Notes under the pieces: generated by a model
Told to the model about the DNA's origin: nothing
What the model saw: the letters and a program-made list of their open reading frames with translations, nothing else
Database searches by the model: none
Made by a program: the position numbers and the translations under genes
Assembly (NCBI GenBank): GCA_035493895.1
Contig: DATJHM010000265.1
Location: forward strand, 1 to 51,930
DNA: 51,930 nt
Direction: 5' to 3'
From: DATJHM01 sp035493895
GTDB taxonomy: Bacteria > Chloroflexota > Ktedonobacteria > Ktedonobacterales > Ktedonobacteraceae
Part shown: in pieces, positions 41,000 through 49,900 of the stretch
How the letters are laid out: every line of letters begins with the position of its first letter
Position numbering within the stretch: position 1 is the first letter of the stretch

Positions 41000-43900
41000 A
41001 TGACGATAACAGGTTTGAAGGGATTTTATCTCTCACTGCAACAGGCGCGTGTCTGGTCGCTCCAGGGCAGCGATGAGCAAGCCTATACGGTTGGCTGTGC
41101 GCTCCATCTCTCAGGAGTGCTTGATGCGACCGTCTTCCTGCAAGCGGCGCAATGGGTGATGGATCGCCAGAGTATCTTGCGCACCTCTTTCGTTCGCCTG
41201 CCGGGGATGGATCGTCCAGTCCAGGTGATCCATGAACAGGTGGCTGCTAGCTGGGATATTATTGATCTGGCCCAACTCTCTACAGAGACGCAGGACGCCC
41301 ACATGCAACGAGCGTTGGCCCTGCTACAGAACGAGCGCCTGGACCTGGAACAAGCTTCCCTCTTCCATCTCAGCCTCTTTCGTCTTGCAGAGGAACGCCA
41401 TGTCCTCGCCCTCCGATGCCCCGCCCTCTGTGCTGATGAGCGCACGCTGTGCCTCTTTGTTACCGAACTCTGCCAGACCTATGCGCGCCTTGTCGACGGG
41501 GTATCGTCACCCGAAGAGGCCGAAGAGCCGTTACAGTATGTAGACGTTGCCGCATGGCAGCACGAGTTCCTGCTTGAGGAAGAAGCCGAGCAGCAGCGCC
41601 ACTACTGGCACCAGATGGACCTGGCAGACCTCACGCCCATGATGGACTGGCCGTTCTTCGGAGAGCCTGAACATGAGGATCTGGAGATCTCGGGTGGGAC
41701 ACATAACACAGCCTTCATGCCCCTGGAGCTGGAGATCCCCATTGATGCCAGGGTCCTGACCCGGATCAAGCGCCATCTTGAGCGCTTCCAGGTGTCACTC
41801 GACGTGTATCTACTGGCGTGCTGGTATGTGAGCTGGTTAAAACTCCAGACGACCAGCAAAGTGCTGCTTGGTCTCGCATGTGATGGCCGCTGGGATGAAG
41901 AGTTGCACGCTGCTCCAGGACTCTATCAACGGTTTGTCCCGCTGGCGCTCGATATCCCTGACCATATTCTCTTTGAGCAGGTGCTGCAACTAATGCAGTC
42001 GTATGTTGCGCGGGCAAATGAAAAACAGCTGGCCTTCTCCTGGGAACAGGTTCTCTCCCCCGATCCTGCCCCCATCTTCCCCCTGAGCTTTGCCTTTGAA
42101 CGCTGGCCTGCCAGCCTGCAAGCAGGGGCCTTGACCTGCTCGCTGCTGACGTCCTGGGGCTGGACGGAACCATTTGTGCTGCAACTGCGTGCGCGTCAAA
42201 GCGGGGAGCGCGTACATCTGGCGCTCCACTATGATGATCGGCGGATCACCCATAGGCAGGTGACGTTTCTCGCATCCTGCTTTCGCACGCTCCTGACGCA
42301 GGTGACGGAGCAGCCAAAGATCCGGGTGGGAGCGTTGTCCCTGCTGAGCAGCGCTGAGCGTGCCCGCTTGTTGACAGATGGGAGTGGCGAGACACGCACC
42401 TGGCCGACACAGGGATTACATCAGCTCTTTGAGCAACAGGTCCGGCGGCACCCGGATCAACTGGCAGTGCTCAGCCAGCACGAGCAGTTGACCTATGCCG
42501 AGCTCAATGAGCGCGCCAATCGGCTGGCGCAGGTGTTGCGGCAGCGGGGCGTGGGCCCGGAGGTAGTGGTAGGGCTGCATCTGCCACGTCAGGGCTCGAT
42601 GCTGGTGGGGCTGCTCGGCATCCTCAAAGCTGGCGGGGCCTATCTCCCCCTGGACCCAGGCAGCCCTCCTGCCCGCCTGAATCAGCAACTTCGTGAGAGT
42701 CATAGTCCCCTCTTGCTCACCCAGGCCACGCAGCCAGTTCATCTACCTGATTGGCCAGGGCAGATACTGATCCTGGAAGAGCTGGCTCAGGAGCTGGCTC
42801 AGGCTTCCCCTCTCAATCGGCAGGCCAGCACGAACAGAGACCAGCTGGCGTATGTGATGTACACCTCGGGCTCCACAGGCGTACCCAAAGGAGTCATGGT
42901 GCGGCAAGGCAGCGTGGTCAATTACACATTGGCCCTCTGTGAGCAGCTGGGCACCGAGCCGGGGTGGCAGTATGCCACAGTCTCGACGCTGGCAGCCGAT
43001 CTGGGCAATACAGCGATCTTCTGTGCGCTGGCTTCCGGCGGCTGTGTGCAGGTGCTCGATTATGAGACAGTGACCTCGGGAGAAGCCATGGCGCGCTGGG
43101 CTCAGCAGCATCCCATTGATGTGCTCAAGATCGTCCCCTCCCATCTCTCAGCCCTGCTGGAAAGCGAACGCGCGCAGGTCTTCTTGCCCCGGCGCATCCT
43201 GGTGCTGGGAGGAGAGGCTTTGTCGGGGCAACTGGTAGAGCGGGTGCGGCAGGTGGGAGGGCGCTGTCAGGTGTATAACCACTATGGGCCCACCGAGACG
43301 ACGGTCGGCGTACTGGTCAACGCGCTCGATGGGGAGGAGTGGACGCCGGAGCGTGTGGGGATAGGGCATCCGATCGCCAATACGCAGGCCTATGTGCTCG
43401 ATCCCTCCTTACAGCTAGTGCCGCCGGGGGTGCGCGGGGAGCTCTATCTGGGCGGGGAAGGACTGGCCCGAGGCTATATCGGGCAGGGCGCGCAGACCGC
43501 CGAGCGCTTTGTGCCCCATCCCTATAGTCAGAGAAGCGGCGAGCGGCTCTATCGCACAGGCGACCTCGTGCGAGCGCGATCGGATGGCACGATCGAATAT
43601 CTGGGCCGAGGTGACCAGCAGGTCAAGATTCGTGGGTATCGCGTCGAACTGGGAGAGATCGAGGCTGCTCTGGAACGGCATCCGCAGGTACAGAGCAGTG
43701 TGGTGCTGTTACAAACAGAGAGAGGCGAGCCTCAGCTGGTCAGCTATGTGACGAGCCGACAGCGACAACCGATCGAGCCGGACACACTGCGTCGATTCCT
43801 GGAGAGCCAGCTGCCAGCCTATATGATCCCAGCACACTGCATCTGGCTGGAGGTCTTGCCATTAACGCCCAATGGCAAAGTGGATCGGGGCGCGTTGCCC

Positions 43901-46900
43901 TCGCCGGAGCAAGCTATAGAGCGAGAGCAGGTTCCAGCGCGGCCCGGTGGGGCCCTCGAAGAACTGTTGCTGGGCATGTGGAAAGATCTCCTGGCCGTGC
44001 AAGTGCTGGGCGTGCATGACAACTTCTTTGCCGTGGGAGGACATTCTTTACTGGCCACACGTTTGATTGCGCAGACGCGCGCCCTCCTGCGGGTCGAGCT
44101 GCAAGTACAGGCAGTCTTTGAAGCCCCAACCGTGGCTGAGTTCGCCCAACGGGTGGAGCAAGCACTGAATCGCGACGAAGGAATCGCCTTGCCTCTCCTG
44201 GTGGCTGATGCTCGTCCTGAGAAGCTACCGCTCTCGTATGCGCAGCAACGGCTCTGGTTCCTGGAGCAATTGGAGCCCGAGAGTACCGCCTACCTGCTCC
44301 CCTCAGCATTACATATCAAGGGAACGTCGGCAGTGCAAGCGTTGGAGCGCAGTGTGAGCAGCCTGATCGCGCGTCATGAAAGCTTGCGCACCACCTTTGC
44401 TGAACAGGACACAGGAGAGCCGGTGCAGGTGATTCAGCCCGCTGGACACGTTCACCTCCCGCTGATTGATCTACAGGGACTCCTTCAGGAACAGCGAGAG
44501 GAAGAGGCGCGTCGTCTGGCCAACCAGGAGGCCCAACACCCCTGCGATCTCGTACGAGGACCATTGCTACGGCTGGCAGTGGTGCGCTTGCAACGCGACG
44601 AGCATATCCTGCTGATCACGCTGCATCATATCATCACCGATGGCTGGTCCAATAGTGTGTTCATACGCGAACTGACGAGTCTCTATCGAGCATATCAAGC
44701 AGCAGCGCCTTCCCCGCTGACCCCGCTGCCGCTACAGTATGCCGACTATGCGCTCTGGCAGCGGCAATGGTTGCAGGGAGCGGTGTTAGAGGCGCAACTG
44801 GACTACTGGCGTCGGCAGTTGGCTCATAGTACGCCATTGGAGCTGCCCACCGATCATCCCCGGCCCACCATCCAGACCTCTCGGGGAGCACGCCAGGGAT
44901 GGCTGGTACCGGCCACCGTCACCGAGGCGTTGCGCGTCTTGAGCCAGCAGCAGCATGTCACGCTCTTTATGACCCTGCTCGCCAGTTTCCAGGCCCTTTT
45001 GCAGCGCTACAGTGGACAACACGATATCAGCGTGGGTACGCCCATTGCCAACCGCCGACACGCCGAGATCGAAGGCGTGATCGGCTTCTTTGTCAACACG
45101 CTCGTGCTACGCAGCGATCTTTCTGGAGACCCCAGCTTTGCCGAACTGCTCCAGCGGGTACGCGAGGTCAGCCTGGGAGCCTATGCTCACCAGGATGTGC
45201 CCTTCGAGCAGGTCGTGGAGGCGTTAGAACCTGAGCGTGACCTGAGCCGTTCGCCCCTCTTCCAGGTACTATTTGCATTGCAAAACGTGCCTCAGGAGCA
45301 GAGTGAGGTGGCCGGGGTACAGATAAGCACATTGAGCGTGGAGCAGACGGGTAGCAAGTTTGATTTGTCCCTGACTGTCACTGAGACAGAGCAGGGGTTG
45401 CAGTGTGCTCTACAGTATAGTACGGCTCTCTTTGAGAGCCAGACGATTATCCGTCTGCTGGGACACTGGCAAACCCTGCTCAATGGAATCATCGGCAACC
45501 CACAGGCACGCCTCTCTCAGTTGCCTCTACTCAGTGCGCAGGAGTATACCCAGGTGGTCGAGACCTGGAGCACCAGCCACACCGAGGCCCCCCAGGAATG
45601 CTGTCTGCATCAGATCTTTGAGCAGCAGGTGTTGCGCGCTCCCGACGCCATTGCACTCGTGTTCCAGGAGCAGCAGCTCAGCTATGACATCCTCAATCGC
45701 CGTGCCAATCAGCTGGCCCATCGCCTCCAGAAACTGGGAGTGGGCCCCGAGAGACTGGTTGGCATCTCACTGGAGAGGTCGCCAGAGCTAGTGATCGCCG
45801 TTCTGGGAGTGCTCAAGGCCGGAGGGGTCTATGTGCCCCTTGACCCGAACATGCCGTCTGAGCGGCTCGCCTTCCTCCTCACCGATACCCAGGTGGAGGT
45901 AGTCATCACACAGGAGCGTTGGCGAGAGCGATGGTCGACGACAGACAAGCGCCTTCTTCTGCTCGACAGCAAAAAAACGTCTCTGACCTTTGAAGAGGAG
46001 GACAACCTCCCGAGCAATTCCCTGCCTGAGAATGGGGCCTATGTGATCTACACTTCCGGCTCAACAGGCCAACCCAAAGGCGTGCTGATCGAACACCGGG
46101 CCCTTGCGAATTACGTTCTCGGGATGATCGAGCTGCTCGGCCTGGACGCGACCAGCAGCGCGGCAATGGTTCAGCCCCTCGACGTGGATTCCTCGGTCAC
46201 CGTTTTGTACTCAACGCTTTGTAGCGGAGGCCGTTTGCATCTCATCAGCAGAGAACAGGCCATTGATCCCTTTGAACTGAGCCACTCCTTTTTATGCAAT
46301 CCCGTTGATCTGCTCAAGATTGCGCCATCACACCTTGCCGCACTCTTGAATGCTAGAGCTACACATCACATACTCCCGCAACGATGGCTGGTGATCGGAG
46401 GCGAAGCCTCACAGCGAGAGTGGGTACAGAATCTTCAGACACTTGCGCCTCACTGTAAGATCTTCAACCACTATGGGCCGACAGAAGCTACAGTAGGCAT
46501 GCTCGTCTATCCTGTCCGAGATGACGACGGTTTGCAGGTGTTGCCACTGGGACGGCCCTTGCCAGGGACAGCCGCCTATATCTTAGATGAGGACCTGCAT
46601 CCCGTCCCGGTGAATGTTCCAGGAGAACTGTATATAGGAGGAACATGTCTGGCACGAGGATACCTGTCCCGTCCAGACATCACCGCCGACCGATTTGTGC
46701 CCCATCCCTTTGCCACTGTGCCAGGAGAACGCCTGTATAAAACGGGCGACCGGGTACGTTTCCTGGCCGATGGAAACATCGAATATCTGGGACGACTGGA
46801 TGAACAGATCAAAGTCCGGGGGTATCGCATTGAACCGGGTGAGATCCAGGCGGCGCTGACGACGCATCCGGGTGTTCTGGAGAGTCTTGTGCTGGCACGC

Positions 46901-49900
46901 GAGGAGGCCTCCGGGGAGAAGCGCCTGGTGGCCTATATCGTGAGGCGGCCTGGAGAAGCGCTCAGCGGTCGAGAGTTGCGCGTTCGCTTGCAGGAGCGCC
47001 TGCCGGTCCATATGCACCCCGATGCCTATGTGTTTCTAGAGGCGTTGCCTCTGACTCCCCATGGCAAAGTGGACCGCCGCGCCCTGCCCATCCCCGAAGC
47101 AGGTGAAGAGGGGCAAAATGACCCACAGGCCGAGGAGAGTTGGAGCCCAATAGAGGAATTGCTGGCCGGAGTGTGGAACCAGGTGCTCAGGCACAAACAG
47201 GTGGGACAACACGACAATTTCTTTGCGCTGGGAGGACACTCCTTGCTGGCGACCCAACTGATTGGGCAGGTGAGGAAGCTCCTGGGAGTGGAGGTGCCGC
47301 TACGAGCCATCTTTGAAGTGCCCACACTTGCCGGGTTTGCCCAACGGGTCGAGGAAGTGTTGCGCCAGGAGGGGAGGAGCGCGATGCCGCCCCTGGTAGT
47401 AGGAGAGCGCCCTGAGGTGCTTCCGCTCTCGCATGCGCAACAACGGCTCTGGTTCCTGGAACAATTGGAGCCCGAGAGTACCACCTACCTGCTCCCCTCA
47501 GCACTGCATATCCAGGGAACGCTGGCAGTGCAGGTCTTGGAGCACAGTGTGAGCAGCCTGATTGCGCGCCATGAAAGCTTGCGCACCACCTTTGCTGAAC
47601 TGGACACGGGAGAACCAGTGCAGGTGATTCAACCATCGGGACACGTTCACCTGCCAGTGATTGATCTGCAAGGACTCCCTCAGGAACGGCGAGAGGAAGA
47701 GGCGCGTCGTCTGGCCAGCCAGGAAGCCCAACGCCCCTGCGATCTCGTACGAGGACCATTGCTACGGCTGGCAGTGGTGCGGCTGCAACGCGACGAGCAT
47801 ATCCTGCTGATCACGCTGCATCATATCATCACCGATGGCTGGTCCACCGGGATCTTCGTGCGCGAACTGACGAGTCTCTATCGGGCCTATCAAGCAGGAG
47901 AGCCTTCCCCGCTAACCCCGCTGCCACTACAATATGCTGACTATGCGCTCTGGCAGCGACAGGGGTTGCAAGGAGCGGTGTTAGAGGCCCAACAGGACTA
48001 CTGGCGTCAGCAACTGGCAGGCTGCGCGCCGTTGGAGCTGCCCACTGACCATCCGCGTCCAGCCGTGCAGACCTATCGGGGCGCGCGTCAGGGATGGCAG
48101 GTACCAGCCACCGTCACCGAGGCGTTGCACGCATTGAGCCAGCAGCAGCATGTCACGCTCTTTATGACCCTGCTCGCCAGTTTCCAGGTGCTTTTGATGC
48201 GCTACAGTGGACAACACGATATTAGCGTCGGCACTCCCATTGCCAACCGACAGCAGGCTGAGATCGAAGGTGTGATTGGCTTCTTTGTCAATACGCTCGT
48301 GCTGCGCAGCAATCTCTCTGGCGATCCTGGCTTTGTCGAACTGCTCCAGCGGGTACGCGAGGTGTGTCTGGGAGCTTATGCCCATCAGGATGTGCCTTTC
48401 GAGCAGGTCGTGGAGGCGTTGGAACCCGAACGTGACCTGAGCCGCTCCCCGCTGTTTCAGGTGATGTTTGTCCTGCAAAACATGCCGTACGAGCAACCGA
48501 CAGAAGTGGCGGGAGTGCAGCTCCGTTCTCTCGCTGGTGAAAGCACCAGCAGTAAGTTTGATCTGACCTTCACGATCGCAGAAACGCCGCACGGATTGTC
48601 TGCCACCCTGGAATATGCGACGGACATCTTCGAACAGGAGACCGTGGCTGGCCTCTTGAGCCACTGGCACACCTTGCTGCTGGCCCTCATCCAGCAACCG
48701 CAGACCCCCATCTCACAGCTCCCGCTGCTCTCCGCAGACGAACGCGAACAATTGCTGACGCACTGGAATGCGACGCAGCGAGCCTACCCACAGCATCTCG
48801 GTATCCATGAGCTCTTTGAGCAACAGGCGGCACAGACCCCTGACGCGATCGCGCTGGTCTTTGAAGAGGAGCAATTGACGTATGCAGAGTTCAATGCACG
48901 TGCCAACCAGCTCGCCCATACGTTGCGGCACCTGGGCGTCAGCCTGGAGGTGCCCGTCGGACTCTACCTGGAGCGTTCTCCCTGGCTCCTGCTCAGCATC
49001 CTCGCAATTCTCAAGGCGGGGGGCGTCTATGTCCCACTGGATGCCGCCTCTCCCCAGAAGCGGCTGGCGTTGCTGCTGACCGATACCCGGGTCGCGTTGG
49101 TACTGACCCAGCCATCGCTACGTCCACAGCTGCCTGATCAGGGCGTCCGTCTGCTGGATATAGAGGACGTCTGGCAGCGTCTGGGAGTGGGGGAGCAGCC
49201 TCGCGAGAATCTGGGACGACCGATGCTTCCGGGGCAACTGGCCTATGTGATGTCTACCTCCGGATCTACCGGGCAACCGCAGGGTGTCGAAGTGCCTCAT
49301 CAGGCCGTGGTGCGTCTCGTCAAAGAGAGCACGGTGGCTCGCATGCGGCCGGAAGAGATCTTCCTCCAATTGGCACCCGTCTCCTTTGATGCCTCAACCT
49401 TCGAAATCTGGGGAGCCCTGCTCAACGGCGCGCGTCTGGTGCTCTGTCCGAGCGGGCAGCCCTCGCTGGAAGCTCTGAGCCAGATCATTCGCACCTATCA
49501 GATTCGTGTGCTCTGGCTGACAGCGGCCCTGTTCCATCAGATGGTCGAGTACGAATTGTCCACGCTGGCCACCGTTCCCCAGATCCTGGCTGGCGGCGAT
49601 GTCCTTTCACGGTCCCACGTGCAACGGGTGCTGGAGAGGTGTCCGGGCACGACCTTGATCAACGGCTATGGGCCGACCGAGAATACAACCTTTACCTGTT
49701 GCTATCCGATGACCAGCCAGACGCGACTGGGCAGCAGCGTACCAATCGGGACGCCGATCGCCAATACCACAGTCTATCTGCTCGATGCCCGGCTCCAACC
49801 GGTACCGGTGGGGGTAGTGGGAGAGCTTTATATTGGCGGTGATGGCTTAGCCCGAGGCTATCTCCGGCGGCCCGCCCTGACGGCCGAGCGCTTCGTGCCC

